Origin: Emydura subglobosa
Taxonomy: Eukaryota > Chordata > Testudines > Chelidae
NCBI GenBank assembly: GCA_007922225.1
Contig: ML679995.1
Location: 5,336,689 to 5,400,688 of the forward strand
Direction: 5' to 3'
DNA length: 64,000 nucleotides
In this document: in pieces, positions 1 to 11,904 of the stretch
Layout: the number at the start of each line of letters is the position of its first letter
Position numbering within the stretch: position 1 is the stretch's first letter
Position numbers and translations under genes: made by a program
The notes under the pieces: model-generated
The model's database searches: none
Told to the model about the DNA's origin: nothing
Seen by the model: the letters and a program-made list of their open reading frames with translations, nothing else

Positions 1-1696
1 GGGAAATGTCTTAGGAATGTCAAACATACTCTACAAGAGCAAACCACTGGGCCTTCTAGTCTGATTTCCTGGCTGTGACAAATACCTGATGGCTGGAGGA
101 CATCTTACCAGTAATAACTTGTATTTGTTTCTGTGTAATTTAGTCTTGGTTTCTCCATTTGTTCTCACCTGTCCATCACTGATCTTGTCCATCACAGATG
201 TGAAGTATTGCGTCTATAAGTGCAGGGTACACAATGATAAGCAGAATGGGGAATGCCAGGGCAATCTCAACCCTATTTCAATGAGAGATTGCCAACCTGT
301 TACACTTTCCCAATAGCAAGAGCAAAGCCTACGTTAGGAGTATGCAGCTAGACGTTATCAGCATGAAGTTCTCCCTCTCTGTGCATTTTGGTTCCTATAT
401 TGGCTCCATCTATGATCTAAGTGTGAATCCAAATCTGAGTTTCATGCTTGGTGCCTCTGTCCATACTGGACAGCATCAAAATCCTGGATCCAACCCCCCC
501 TGATCTGTGTGTGTGTGTGCAGGGCTCTGCATCCTAACTTTGCAGCTTGGGCTTGTGTCTAGTTCAGTGAAAGCATCTGAGGATCTGGATGAAGCCTGCT
601 CTGCTTGAAGTTTGCTCAGTGTGACCAGTAACCCCGGCACAGTTTCAGAGATTCGACCGGCTCACCAACACTGTGGCATGAAAGAATGGTGGGGAGGAGG
701 ACTACAAACAAGATATATATATCTATATTCCCATCTCCCAGCCCAACAAACTGCGGCAGAGGCAGCATCAGGCAAGAATGCAAATGTCCATGTCATTTGC
801 TTCCCAGCATATCAGGAGAATGACAGGTGAGCGCTTCGGTTTGGAATGATTTGCATTTCCAAGCTGAGCAGGGTGACAGTTTGAGTCAGGGCGACAGCAG
901 GAAACGTTTGTAGCCATATTGGACCTTCAGAAAACATGGACAGGACAGAAAATGTGACATCTCTTATTGGGCCCAACAGAAAGATCCAGTTTGGGGCCAA
1001 AAAAGAGCCCCTTGCCAACACCTGCAGAAAATGTAGGGTAGCTTCTTCGTTGGTCCAATAAAACATATTATATTTTCCTTCTTGTCTGCAAGGGTAATTG
1101 GTTAGGATAGCAAAGAGAAGAATGGGAAAAGAATTTAACATAAGTTGTCTGTCTATCCTTCATCTACCCCGTCACATTCCCTCTCTCACTCTCTGTATAT
1201 GTGTATATTATATACACACTGTTCAGTATAGTATCCTCTGAATTGACACAGACCCTTGCAGAGAAAGAGACATGTCAATTAAGCAGCCATCCCAGGAGGC
1301 TCATGGGACCACACTGTGAAGGGAGATATCCTTTTTAAAATTCTCTTTTCCCTTCCTAAGAAGCTGATTTGCACATTAAGGTCAAGCCATTGTTTCCATC
1401 AGCACTGGCTGCAAAGGAAGCTCATTGCACTCGTTTTAAAAAGATTTTATTGAGAAAAACAAAGATCACTAAAAGGAAGCAGAAAACAGGACTCATTCAG
1501 GACCGGTTCCCCGTTTTCCTTGCAGCATCTTCTGATGTATGATGCCATTTTACAACAATCAAAGTTGTTTTCCCACTGACTGTTTGTGTGCTGCTTGCTG
1601 TTATGTAGAGGGATTTTAACTGGGTGTGGGATGGAAAGACGGGAGGGTGAAGTTCTGCTCTTCATTGGCCTGTGTTTTTTTCCTCAGCCCAAGCAC
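1..1696. other. Unassigned non-coding stretch
   Basis: No exon, RNA gene or clear interspersed repeat was recognised over most of this stretch. It contains a short TG run at 506-519. Around 1052-1086 a piece starting TTGGTCCAATAAAA resembles the dispersed repeat at 47164-47262. The open frames here have no recognisable domain and overlap each other on both strands, as expected by chance. Confidence 0.6.
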
Positions 1697-1824
1697 AGAG
1701 CTGGTCAAAAAAGGGTCAAGATTTTTGTGAGAATTTCCTCAAAAATGTCATACATTTTTTTTCTCCAAAATTCAAAATGCTGATGAAAAATTTCATCAAA
1801 ATGTTGACACTTTTCTACCAGCCC
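1697..1824 (+). repeat. Family B element, short internally deleted copy
   Basis: The stretch begins AGAGCTGGTCAAAA and ends TTCTACCAGCCC, so its two ends are roughly inverted copies of each other. The interior is T/A-rich with repeated AAAATTTC-like words. The ends match the two 418-bp family B copies at 38867 and 54988, but this copy is only about 128 bp and so probably lost its interior. No target duplication could be seen. Family name unknown. Confidence 0.55.
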
Positions 1825-3045
1825 TATTTAAGAGAGACCCTCAGTATGAAAGAGTAAGTCTACAAGGAAGCAGATGGATGGTTGAATGGCCAAGGGCTTT
1901 CTGCTTGTTCTACAGGGTTGGTGGGTTGTCAGCCAACATAACATAGCCTAAAAAGAATGTCACTAACCTGGTCAGAAAGACTTCCCCTCTTCAATATTCT
2001 TCATTTCCGGCCCAAGGGATTAATCTATTGCCTAGTGAAGTCAATGGGAGTATCTCCATTGACTTCAGGGGACATTAGATCAGGTTCTTGACCTGATGTG
2101 TAGTGTTGCCTTGCTCACTTAAACAGCCGATGCATTTCAATCCAGAAGAAACCACCTCTGAGTGTGGGATGAAGTAAATTCTGTAGATATATAGGGTCAT
2201 ACACTGAAGACCTAACTTGGGCAAAAATCCCATTGCAGTCAGTCGGAGTTTTGCCTGAATAAGAACAGAATAAAAACAGGGTACCAGCTTCATAAAATCT
2301 TTGGGAAGTGGTGGAATGAAAAGAAGACAGACAGCTAAATATATTCAAAAATAAAGTACTGAGATGGGGCCAGTAAGGAGAAGAAGATCTAATAAGGAAC
2401 TACAGGAGATCTATGAAGAACCAAGTATAGTAAATGTAGTGGAATCCCAAAGACTTCTGTGGGAAGGATAGGTGTTTAGGATGATGGAAGATAGACCAGC
2501 TAAGCATCTCCTGATAGAACATCTTTTATGGTGTCTGATTTCACGACTGACCAACGAGATGAAGGAGGGATAGTACTGAGTAAGATCTAAGAACTCTTAG
2601 TGTGAATGACCATCTCTGGGAAAAATATGCCAGAACATTGACAGAAAGGGGCAAATAGTGAGAGCGGCCAAGGATCTCTATGGTCTACAGAGCTAGGCAG
2701 GAGAAGGAGGAGGAGGAGAAATTTCAGTTTATTTGACTGTGACAATTGGCAATGAAGCACCAGCCTCCTTGCTAGAAAGAAGCACTTAATTGGAGAAGAA
2801 CTGGTGAAGGGGTTGCAAAGTTCTGGGGAGTTTTGTGATGTTTTCTTACCTTGGCTTTTGTCATGTGAATTTGGGAGATGAGGAAAAAAGAAAACCAAGA
2901 GGTGAACCTGTCTGAAGCGCAGCGTGATCTAAACAGGGTCAATGTCTTCTAAGCTGTGATCTCTTGGACCTGAGAGGTGGGTCGCGGCAGCTTGAGTCTA
3001 TGATTCCACATCCTGATGCAAACATCTCATCAGGTCTGAACTGTT
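1825..3045. other. Unassigned stretch with a small hairpin
   Basis: No gene recognised. At 2036-2067 there is a hairpin whose arms are TGAAGTCAATGG and CCATTGACTTCA, the core of the family C hairpins. A second small dyad, ATCAGGT/ACCTGAT, follows at about 2079-2097. The rest looks unique. Confidence 0.55.
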
Positions 3046-3289
3046 GGTATGTCTACACGATAAATGGGAGGAGTCATTGCAGCATGTGTAGACATATTTG
3101 AGCTAGCACTGCTTGAATATGTACCCAGGGTCTTGGGCACCCAGGGCTAGACCATGCAGCCACCCATGCTGTCATGGCTTCTCTGCTAGCGTTACAAAGC
3201 CAGGTTTAGATCTAGCTAGATCAAAGCCAGCTGGGGTATGTCTACACGCACAGCAATCACACCTCCCAGTTGCAGTGTAGACCTATCCT
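3046..3289. repeat. Family A palindromic element
   Basis: Left end GGTATGTCTACAC and right end TGCAGTGTAGACCTATCC are inverted copies, as in a terminal-inverted-repeat element without coding capacity. A second GGTATGTCTACAC starts at 3235, so two partial copies may be joined. Similar ends occur at 5338-5614, 57010-57297 and 59405-59711. It is probably a non-autonomous DNA transposon, but the superfamily was not determined. Confidence 0.65.
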
Positions 3290-3371
3290 AATCAAAGGTT
3301 ATCTTTGTCCACCCTTTCTGTGTATCGATCTATAGAACTGTTTGGCTCTGTCAATAGAGCATGTGAGTGTC

Positions 3372-3470
3372 TCACAAACATTAATTAAATTATCCTCATG
3401 GCACCCCTATAAGGAAGGGCAATATTTTCACCCTCCAGGTTTTATAGACGGAGTAACAGAGACAGAGAGA
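3372..3470 (-). repeat. MIR-like SINE fragment
   Basis: The sequence reads as the reverse strand of a MIR core: a segment like CTCATGGCACCCCTATAAGG, then TTTTATAGACGGAGTAAC, then a cagagaga tail. It is old and diverged. Flanks at both sides are unassigned. Confidence 0.6.
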
Positions 3471-3590
3471 AATCTATATAGCTGTCCTACACATTTCCAT
3501 CTACTCTGCCCATCACCATAGTATCTAAGTTCATACAGGAGGGTATACAGCCACTAAAACCCCATCCACACCTTCTCATATTTCATGACT

Positions 3591-3695
3591 GGGCCAAATT
3601 CTGATCTCAGGTGCACCGGTGGAACTGCAAAGCAACTCCACCGACCTCAGCAGTGTTCCCCTGGATTTACACCAGTGCAGCCGAAATCTCCCATG
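3591..3695. repeat. Family C hairpin element
   Basis: Reads GCCAAATTCTGATCTCAG on the left, an ACTCCACCGACCTCAGCAGTG core, then GGATTTACACCAGTGCA on the right. This is the layout of the family C palindromes, whose arms fold onto each other. Diverged copy. Confidence 0.55.
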
Positions 3696-4304
3696 GAGCA
3701 AAGATGTTTTAAAGAGCCCATTCTGTGCTATTTAAAAATGCATTTTCCACAATGTCACCTAGTTAATTAGGCAGGTGACAGCTTTCCAAGGCAGTGAGGA
3801 GAGCATAGAGAAGAATATGGGTCTACGCTGACCTTCTCTGACAATGCATATGTAGCTTGTGATAGAAGGAATGAACATGACGGACTAATGACAAACAGAT
3901 ACTACCTCTGCAGTGGGACTGTGCTCGTATAACCGAAGAAGAATTTGGCTCTTCGAACCACATTCCAAAAAGACCCACCCCCATAATAGACATTCTCAAT
4001 GTAGAGGCCAAGGGCTGACGGGGTGGAGAACAACCCTGCTATCTTTACCTACCCCCCCCCGAGGGGATTGTCAAAGTTAAGAGTTCATCTGCATTGGCAA
4101 GGTGCAGCATTGGAGAGCTTGCACTGCCACTGTCCAAGCTGTGCCTTCTGCTAACATTGAACTCACGGATCAAAAATGTATCGAAAGAAAACATGCAGGC
4201 AAGAAAATGTCCCCCCGTTGTTCCTGCCAACAGGGGAAGAAGATTCAAAAGCTGATAATTCCCTGCTAACTTTCTCTCTCTGGTTTTGTTGTGCAAAGCA
4301 GAAA

Positions 4305-4305
4305 G

Positions 4306-4347
<42 letters not shown>
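4305..4347. repeat. Compound microsatellite (TG)n(TA)n
   Basis: About 28 bases of TG repeat are followed directly by about 15 bases of TA repeat. Frames read through it on both strands give CVCVCV/IYIYI peptides, which are artefacts and not genes. Confidence 0.97.
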
Positions 4348-4777
4348 TCTCTCATCCAGTGGCAGCTATTTTTGTGTGAAAGAGCTACATCTGGGGCCTT
4401 TCCAGCTGGAATCAATTTTATATTCCAAAAGGAGTAAAGAGAGAGAGGAAATGCAGACAACTGAGTGCCAGTGGCCATCATCCAGATATTTTCGGCTTCT
4501 TTATTTCCCCTTTTCCAAGAAAGTCAAAGCGAAACAGTTTGTCAGCTCCTGGCCTCGGGCTCCCCTTGCATTCTGGGCCTGGCTTGTTGGGAAATATGCC
4601 TAGGAACTGAATAAGCATCTGCACTGTCCACCTAGTGTCCAGGGCAGGAGGTTGATTTTGCTTGGGAGGGGCAATGGAGGGTAGGCAAAATGTCAGTCTC
4701 CATCTTCTCTGTGATCTGCCCTTTCAGTGTTATCTCTGAGTGAGGTTTTTAGAAGCACAAGCACACAACAATTGCCT

Positions 4778-4842
4778 GATTCGGATCCCTTGGAAGTCAA
4801 TGGTAAAACTCTGGTTAATTTCAATGGGACCAGAGTTGGGCC
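4778..4842. repeat. Family C hairpin element
   Basis: Contains TTGGAAGTCAATGG and TTTCAATGGGACCAGAGTT in inverted relation, with GATTCGG at the left and GGGCC at the right end. It is a short diverged member of the hairpin family that recurs throughout the window. Confidence 0.55.
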
Positions 4843-5207
4843 AGCATTGTTGCTTCCACAGTGAATGTCCCATTCCTCCCGTCTATTAAAATGGGCACAG
4901 ACCAAAAGCAATTCATATCCATACCCAAACCCTGCGACTTGGGCCCATCTATCCTCTGTCCTCCTCCAACCATCTTGTCATCAGACTAAGACCCAAATAC
5001 TGAACCATAGAGAAATCAATCTATTTTGGGCTTAGCCACCAATTCCAGAGGTAACAATGCCTGAGGTTTAATGATGGCTCCTCTGAATAGCAATTTTTAT
5101 ATTAAAAATATCTTCCTTCCTGGACTGCTGTGTGTGGAGCAAATGGGGGAAATTCTGAAAGCCAAAGGATTTGGGGTACAATTGGACTCGATATCTTTGC
5201 TGTAGTA

Positions 5208-5310
5208 CGGCCTGATAAAACAAAAGGTTACTGTCACTTGGAAGTCAATGGGAGAACTCAGATGGTTAAAGTGAAGCATGTGCTTAAGTACCTTGATGGA
5301 CCAGGGACTA
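5208..5310. repeat. Family C-like hairpin with GCATGTGCTTAAGT
   Basis: Contains GGAAGTCAATGGGAG and then GAAGCATGTGCTTAAGTACC. These words are typical of the hairpin family seen more completely at 21830-21986. Only the right half is well preserved. Confidence 0.5.
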
Positions 5311-5337
5311 GAGAGCTCAACACCTTGCAGGATTTCA

Positions 5338-5614
5338 CTGCAGTTGGAGGTGTGATAGCAGCATGGACTGGCATAGCTTCAATCTAGCTAGTCCAGCTAG
5401 AATTAGCAGTGAAGATATGGCAACATGGGATTCAATGCAGGCTGTACATGCCCAGCTGGAAGCCTGGATATGTACTTGCATTCCTACCCCATGCTGGGAT
5501 CTGTGTCATCTTGTCTTCACTACTATTTTCAGCTCTGCTAGCTGGATTAAAGCTAGAGAGGATTTGCCAGCCGGTGTTGAAATCAGACCTTCCGATTGCG
5601 GTGTAGACATACCT
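5338..5614. repeat. Family A palindromic element, left end missing
   Basis: The right end GCGGTGTAGACATACC is a clear family A terminus. On the left, the subterminal CAGTTGGAGGTGTGATAGCA is present but the terminal GTATGTCTACAC is not, so the left end is truncated or decayed. The middle has CTGCTAGCTGGATTAAAGCT, inverted to TAGCTTCAATCTAGCTAG at the left. Overlapping open frames here are chance frames. Confidence 0.6.
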
Positions 5615-5756
5615 TCAGTTAGCAATGGCCTGCCAGCAGCTAATGAGTGGAGAGGTCATGTTTGTTTGAAACTATTTCAGAAAGAAGAACTTGCTTTGAA
5701 CAGATTCCTGCAAAGAGTTTCCCTAGGAAATGAAATGTAACAGTCTCGGCCTTGAG

Positions 5757-6600
5757 TACACTCACTCACTCACACAAGCAGTTCTTGCTCACTACTCATT
5801 TGAATGATACTGTTGCATGAGTAACGGGTACTCAAGCAAACAAGGGTCGGAGGACTGAGCCCTAAGATTCTAGCACTAACAATGTCTTTCCACTTGGACC
5901 TCTTTCCACTTGGTTCTCCAAGAACTCAGTTCAAGTCCAATCTCATCACGCAGGTTGCTTTCTTTGGCGTCCAGCAAAGCTACGTTGAGTTGGTCAGACT
6001 CAAGCACAGGAGATGGGGATAGGGTGTACCACACACCCAAAGACTCACAGCAAACCTCCTCCTTTCTATACATTTACACATTACACTGCATTATTATACA
6101 TTGCATCACATGTTTTGGGATTGGCTTGGTCCCTGTGTAGCAACCAATCCCTGTAGAGCACATACTGTCCATGCATGACTTACTCTTTACTTCATCTTAC
6201 GTTCCAGGCTTATCTTACCCATTGTTATCTTGTCCACTGTAAATGATTGCCTGGGTGTTCCCCCTTATCTTAGCTAGTACAGACATTCTGTTTCCAGCCT
6301 GCTGATCCATTTACCTCCCTCATCCTGTCTCCCAAGAAATGGGGCCTCACCCATGTCCAATTACTCATGTCAAACCAGATCTACACAATGCAGTATTTAC
6401 ATACTCATTGCAAAGGACACAAACTTAAGTTTTCATGCAGCATAAAAGATCTGTGAAATGGCCAGACAACAGGAGACTGAAAACATCTCTAGGGCTATAC
6501 ATAATCCTATAGTACATATGTATGTGTATGTATTATGAATCTGTGTGTGTGTAAGTAATAACCTGGGTGGCAAGCAAGATTTTTCTTTATACTTCTCCTG
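5757..6600. other. Unassigned stretch, possibly an old repeat
   Basis: No gene or firm repeat family. The even base composition and blocks such as CACACCCAAAGACTCACAGC made me consider an old LTR fragment, but I see no primer-binding site, polypurine tract or second LTR, so this is not claimed. A TG-rich patch lies at about 6540-6555. Confidence 0.35.
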
Positions 6601-6607
6601 CAAGTAC

Positions 6608-6790
6608 TTTTTTTTTTTTTTAAACTTCCTTTGAAAACACCTCTAGTGATAGCACCTCAACCACCTCCTCAAACAGATCATTCCAATACCTAATTGGCCT
6701 TACCATTTAGGTGGGATTTTTTTAACTAAATGTTTCCTTTTTAAGATTCAAGCCATTGCTTTTTGTTATGCCTCTCTCAGGGATGTCTAT
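6608..6790 (-). repeat. CR1/L3-type LINE fragment
   Basis: After a poly-T run, the + strand reads CACCTCAACCACCTCCTC, CATTCCAATACCTAATTGGC and ATGTTTCCTTTTTAAG. This follows, on the reverse strand, the conserved C-terminal end of CR1-type ORF2 that encodes the LPREV-ESPS region. All frames are broken. It is a dead, old copy. Confidence 0.65.
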
Positions 6791-6867
6791 GTAATATGGA
6801 TTGATACAATATCCAGCGATGGCTTCCATCCACAAAGGAAAGGGGACGCAGAAATGAGTCAAATGCA

Positions 6868-6940
6868 CTCACAGACACGCATACGCATGCACGCAAAGAC
6901 ACATGCGTGCACACACACACTCTCAATCACTCACTCTAAT
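6868..6940. repeat. CA-rich simple sequence
   Basis: An impure run of ACAC, ACGC and ATGC words (CACGCATACGCATGCACGC, then GCACACACACACTC). Low complexity and no coding meaning. Confidence 0.8.
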
Positions 6941-6974
6941 GGTTAGGCAGTTAATATGACGTGACTACTGCTTT

Positions 6975-7114
6975 CCATAGATTCATAGAGTTTAAGGCCA
7001 GAAGAGACCATTAGATCATCTAGGCTGCCTTCCTCTATATCACAGGCTAGTACATTTCACCCAGTTACTCCTGTGCTGAGTGTAATAACTTGTGTCTGAT
7101 TAAAGCATTTCTTG
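6975..7114 (-). repeat. CR1 LINE 3' end
   Basis: Begins CATAGATTCATAGAG and continues TTTAAGGCCAGAAGAGACC, then ATCATCTAGGCTG, CACAGGCTAGTACATTTCAC and CTTGTGTCTGATTAAAGCAT. This is the reverse strand of a CR1 3' tail in which the short CATAGATT unit is the terminal repeat. 5'-truncated, as is usual for LINEs. Confidence 0.85.
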
Positions 7115-7196
7115 CATGCTGCTTATCATGCTATTCATAATCGTCTCACAACTTTGGGCTTCCCGTCTCTTGTATCCACTGGTTGCCTCTCACCAT

Positions 7197-7301
7197 GTAG
7201 ATTATTTCTAAGACTTTGAATCAGGGACTATCCTTTCGGGGCTGCAGAACTTAGCACAATGGTGACTCCAGGTGCAACTGCAATAATAACAACAATTGGA
7301 T
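7197..7301 (+). repeat. L2-like LINE/SINE 3' end
   Basis: Reads TAGATTATTTCTAAGAC, TCAGGGACTATC, CAGAACTTAGCACAATGG and GACTCCAGGTGC, then an AATAATAACAACA tail. This matches the layout of the better preserved L2-like tail at 11905-12080. Diverged. Confidence 0.5.
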
Positions 7302-7994
7302 TCATGATAAGCAATACACAAGACAAGTCCTGGCAGCAATATTATCAGAGCCCATAAAGTGTGCAGTAAGTTCAGGGAAGACTGTGGTGCTTTAATATTT
7401 GCAAAATGCTTTGAGATCCTTGAGCAAAAGGTGTTGGGGGAAGTGAATTATTGTTATTGCTTCGTCACAGCCACACGTTTTTTTTTCTTCCTTAACACTG
7501 CTTAAAAAACCGATTTATTCCAATGGGAAGTGCTGACCCAGCCACACCCATAGCCTTTGCACAGACAAGCTGTGGTTTCATAAGAGCACAGTATGTGTGA
7601 AGCAGCTGCTATTGTCAGGATGCCCGATGCAGGTGCAGAGACCCAAGGTTATCTTCCATTTTGGAAGGTGGGGTTTTGGACTGCAGGGGACAGAGCTGAC
7701 AATGGCAGGCTTCATCTTTCAGCAGGGCTCCAATTGCTGTGTTATGAAATGCTAAAATAAAAATCACATCAGCATTAAATACCAGCTGTTGGTTTCATGC
7801 AAAATAAAGCACACAGTAAAGTCCAGACTAAATCATTGTTATCATTCCCGCTGTCCACACCCTCTCTCCATTCCTAAAACCCATGAGAATTACTATTCAC
7901 ACCTGAAATTGCAATGCAAGATTGGCCTTACAGGAAATTAGCTAGTTTTTTTGTCCTGTCCAGTTTTAAATCACACAACACAATCAATGGGGTT
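7302..7994. other. Unassigned non-coding stretch
   Basis: No exon or recognisable mobile element. Contains only short A/T runs. Nothing further could be supported by reading. Confidence 0.5.
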
Positions 7995-7999
7995 TCTGC

Positions 8000-8330
8000 C
8001 ACTTCATTTGAAAGATCCTTCTACTATCATCAAAAAGATCTCACCTTTCCTGATACTCATCCTGAAGTTCCCTTTGCTTTCTGATTTCTCCTCATTATAG
8101 TCGGCTTGGTCCACTTTAATAATGTTACACCTTCGATTGATATACCCTTCAAATACCTGGACAGTTATCATGTCCCTGCATTAGTCCCTGTTTGCTCAAG
8201 TGACAAATACTTAAGTCTTTTCATCCTTCCTACCCTGCCCTTTGATTATTTTTGCTGTTTTTCTCTGAGTTGCTTCCTTCTTTTTCAAACGCCCAGACAA
8301 GAACATAGGTTCCTAATTATGATCTCACCA
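8000..8330 (-). repeat. Old CR1/L3-type LINE ORF2 fragment
   Basis: On the + strand it carries TCAAATACCTGGACAGTTAT and CATGTCCCTGCATTAGTCCC, then a CTGAGTTGCTTCCTTC-like block and TATGATCTCACCACACC. Read in reverse these are the segments around the VFKYLKG and EKVQ-RATK regions of CR1-type ORF2. Multiple indels and stops make it a fossil. Confidence 0.65.
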
Positions 8331-8370
8331 CACCAATATATAGATGAATCATCACTTTACAGTTCTATGG

Positions 8371-9484
8371 CCTGTTGCTTCTTTCAGGGAGATGCTTCTC
8401 TTTAAATCAAGGCCACTTTTACATACAAGTGCTCAAAACTGACCCCAGTGTAAGGAGTCCCAAAAGCAAAGCAAGCCCCAAAAACGGAACCACAACAAAA
8501 TAAAATAAGACCAACATCTTTTCCTTTTAATCTGAGCCTCCTACACGGCTTGCTACAAGATGCTTCATCTGCTCCTTGTATTCCTTGCAAGAGGGCTTAA
8601 AGATGAACTTTCAACAAATTACATTTCTGTAGATTACTTCCCCGTACGTCTGAATTTTAGATCTTAACATCGCTGCCATAAATTGATTAAAAAAACTCTG
8701 AACTCTCGAGCCGTATCTGCCATAATCCCTCAGAAACATGTGGGCCACCATTGTACTCAGTATAATAAAGCCAAGCAAAAAGAGTGACAATGGAGCAGAA
8801 CTGCAGGATGAATTTAACGCAGTTGAGTCTGGCAAGCTACACGTGTCACCAGGGCAATAATCTCCAAATAAACCAAGACAGAGACGAGGAGATTTATGGG
8901 AATCTAGAAAACCAGAGAAGCTGAGATTCTCTGAAAGAATACAGCTTTATTTCCTCTGCTTTCCTACATCCCTTTGGACATAACTCAGGCATGTTAAGTG
9001 GTGTATTTCGCTGCTGCCAACAAAGCATGTTGGGTTTTTCGATGGGGGAATTATTTATCTAATATTGGAAAGAGGAGAAAGAAAAAACTAGCCTTAATCC
9101 TGTAGTAGATTATATTTACACATCCAGGATTCTAGTTTGTGTTGTTGCGTTTCTGGTAGCTGACGGATGCAACAGGCTGAAAGATGTTAATCTCAGTGCA
9201 GATGTTAATACTAGAAGTGGCCTATCAGGCTGGAAGATGGAACTCATCTACCTCTGAATCCACAGTCAGGTGCATTAACCATATCTTCATCAACTGGACT
9301 TTGCTGTTCCTTTAGCAAAGCTGCTTTTGCCAGATTTGCAAATTCCACCTTGTGGTCAGCCCTGTGACAGCAACAGACTTAAAGCCAGGGAGTAATTTGG
9401 CCCGTTGTGCAGGTGAAGGTAAATGTTTGGCTGTCATTGGAAAAGATGCACTCTAGCCCCACTATGCACTCTAGCACTCTACGG
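8371..9484. other. Unassigned non-coding stretch
   Basis: No exon, RNA gene or firm repeat identified. The two short reverse-strand frames at 8402-8590 and 8611-8835 have no recognisable domain and no splice context that I can argue for. Confidence 0.5.
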
Positions 9485-9558
9485 CTTGCGTCATGTAGCA
9501 GGTGTGACTAGATGATCAAAATGATTTCTTCTGGCCTTAAAATCTATGAAATCTATGG
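9485..9558 (+). repeat. CR1 LINE 3' end
   Basis: Reads CATGTAGCAGGTGTGACTAG, ATGATCAAAATGATTTCTTC and TGGCCTTAAAATCTATGAAA, with a repeated ATCTATG tail. Only the last ~75 bp of the LINE is present. Confidence 0.8.
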
Positions 9559-11284
9559 GGGGAAATCGTTAAGAGGTATATCCCTTTTAAATGGGAGGAA
9601 TGGCATATGAGAAAAGAGAAGGAAGGGGGAAATAATACTTTTTAATCAATGTGTCCACTGGAAACAATTCCAAAGATGACTTTTATGTTTTCTAAATGTT
9701 GTAAAATTAGCCCTTTTACTGGTAAGCAGAAGCTGCGGCAGGTTTTTTCAGGGGACTTTATTGCCGTTAGAAAGATATTAACTGCAGGCTTTTTTCTTTT
9801 TGTATAACCACCCGTTCTCACATTGGGACCGGTAACAGCTCCAGCTCTCTGCCTGTTGTATTAAATGAATTCCAGGAAGGATTTTCGTCTCCTGGAAGCA
9901 ACCAAAATAAAGCTTTTGCCTAATTAAAACAAGCAGTTGAAAGTACCAAGCGGTGTATGAAGGAGAATGGAAAGGCTGTAACTGTCCCTTTTGTGATCTA
10001 CTAGCTAAACTACACTGGTCTTCCAGTACCTCTGAGATAGTTATTCAGCAACCAACTTCCTTCCCTGTTTAATTTTTGTGTGTATATGAGGTTACTGCTG
10101 GTGAAAGAGACTGAAAGCTGCCGTTTTCTACAGAGGCAGAGAGAGCTTCCTCACACGGCTCAAACCTAGATAGATCATTAGACAGACAGATCGATCGATC
10201 TTGAAATGGAAGGTTCACTTCTAAACATGAAGGTCTATCATCTGTCTGCGTGGCCATTCACACCATAGCCTCTTCATTTTACACTGCAGGCAAAGCTGTG
10301 AATTCGTGGTGGTGCTTGTGTTTTGGACGTGTGTATTTTGGACGCCTGCCCCAAAATTTACTGTAGTCAGTGGACAACAGCCAGTGATTTCAGTGGGCTC
10401 CAGATCGAGCCCCACGTACTGGGTAGCAATGCTGTAGATGAAGAATACAAGATATGTCCCTGATGCAAATGATACCTGCCAGGTATCATGCTGCCAGGCC
10501 CATCATTGTGCTTGGATGTCCCCGGCCCAACCAGCTGGGAAGCAAACAAAATCACTGAACAGCACCCACCGACTTGCTTTCTGAACAGCAGGGGAGAAGC
10601 AGGACTTTGCTAATGCAAGCCTTACATTTTTTCTATTCCCGTGCTATTAATACTGCAGCTTTCAGAAGGCAAAAAGCTCCTCAGGTCTGCGCAAGAGATC
10701 TCACCTCACATAGTCTGTTCTTTCTCCATGGGCATGTTCTGCTGAGAGATCTGGACACATAAGCATATCAGGAGATCACAGTCCATGTGGGTCTGAGAGA
10801 AAACCTTTCCCGAGGGGAGGAGGAGGAGGAGTAGGAGGGTAAAGGAATGCTTTTTTCAACAACTCTGAAAATCAAGAGCCCAATGTGAAATGAGAATGCA
10901 GCCATAGCAAAGCCTTCTGTATTGGCTGTTCTTATTGAATGCCATCTTCTGTCTGACTCCTAGCTGTTCAAGTACTGGCACCTTTTGGGTCTAGGCAATA
11001 TTTCTGTAGGGTAGACAATCATCACACCTATTGAGATGACGAGCCACTGACTGATGATGAAATGCCTTACTAATGGGAGCTGTGCTGGGCACGAAGTTCA
11101 CGGCGAGATGTTTTTCTTTAAACTACCGCTTGCTCTCCAGCCTGAAGAGAGGTCCTTGTTCTTCCCTGCTGACATCAAATGGAGCTTTGCCATTGACCTC
11201 GAAGGGTGCAAGACACCGCTGAATGCAGAGTGAAGCATCACCTGCATGCTGCAAAGAATGGCAGACTGAGTCTGCTGCCATGCG
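9559..11284. other. Unassigned stretch with small simple repeats
   Basis: No gene recognised. Short simple repeats occur: a GATAGATC/GACAGATCGATC patch at 10166-10200 and a GGA-repeat at 10814-10837. Short frames on both strands have no family features. Confidence 0.5.
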
Positions 11285-11738
11285 TAGCTACGCACTGCTG
11301 GGAGAGGCTCTGGCAGGGAGAAACAGCGGCAGAAGGCTCCAGTGGCGGGGAGGCAGTGGGGAAAGGCTACTCCATGCTACTGGAGTTTGTCACTGTGGTG
11401 GGGAAAGACTCCAGCAGTGGGACACTACACTGCTAAAAACAGTGTAGACGTGGGATGCACAACTTGGGTGTGTAGAGAGCCTGTGCAGGGTATAAACCCC
11501 AGGTGTGTAGGGAACTTTACTTTATTTAACTAGGCTGTGACTCACCATGGACACTGCTATTTTTCCCCATGCTAGCTGGGCGTGCAGTGTCTCTACTCTA
11601 CACACCAGATAGCAAGTGTGGAAAAATCGGGACGGGGGTCGGGGGGTAATAGGTGCCTATATAAGAAAAAGCCCTGAATATCAGGACTGTCCCTATCAAT
11701 CTGGTCATCCTAACACACCAGCATAAGTGTAGACGTAC
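11285..11738. repeat. Family A palindromic element carrying a nested insertion
   Basis: Contains CTACACTGCTAAAAACAGTG at about 11425, an inverted GACACTGCTATTTTTCCCCA block at 11550 and a terminal GTGTAGACGTACCCC at 11728. These are family A words. Between 11609 and 11712 the element is interrupted by a different sequence, annotated separately. The left boundary is uncertain. Confidence 0.55.
11609..11712. mobile_element. Nested short non-autonomous element
   Basis: The insert runs from ATAGCAAGTGTGGAAAAATC to CAATCTGGTCATCCTA and includes CCTATATAAGAAAAAGCCC. It is flanked on both sides by the 9-bp direct repeat ACACACCAG (11600-11608 and 11713-11721), consistent with a target-site duplication. 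From memory, turtle copies of this type end in TAGGGTGACCAGA inverted repeats. Here the right end is close to that and the left end is degraded. Superfamily not determined. Confidence 0.6.
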
Positions 11739-11904
11739 CCCGCGGGATGGTCAAGGCATTGACCTTTGAATGTCATGCAGAACTTTCACTGCATGCTACT
11801 CTGTTATGCATGTGACAAGTAAGGACTACCCTGGAGGCCATTAACAGAAAAATAACGTCCATGGGCAATATTAGCTCCTGAGATTTAGAAGATTGCCTTG
11901 TACT

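Noticed and set aside
5757..6470. Possible LTR of an endogenous retrovirus
   Set aside because: No primer-binding site, polypurine tract, paired LTR or gag/pol similarity is visible; the impression rests on composition alone.
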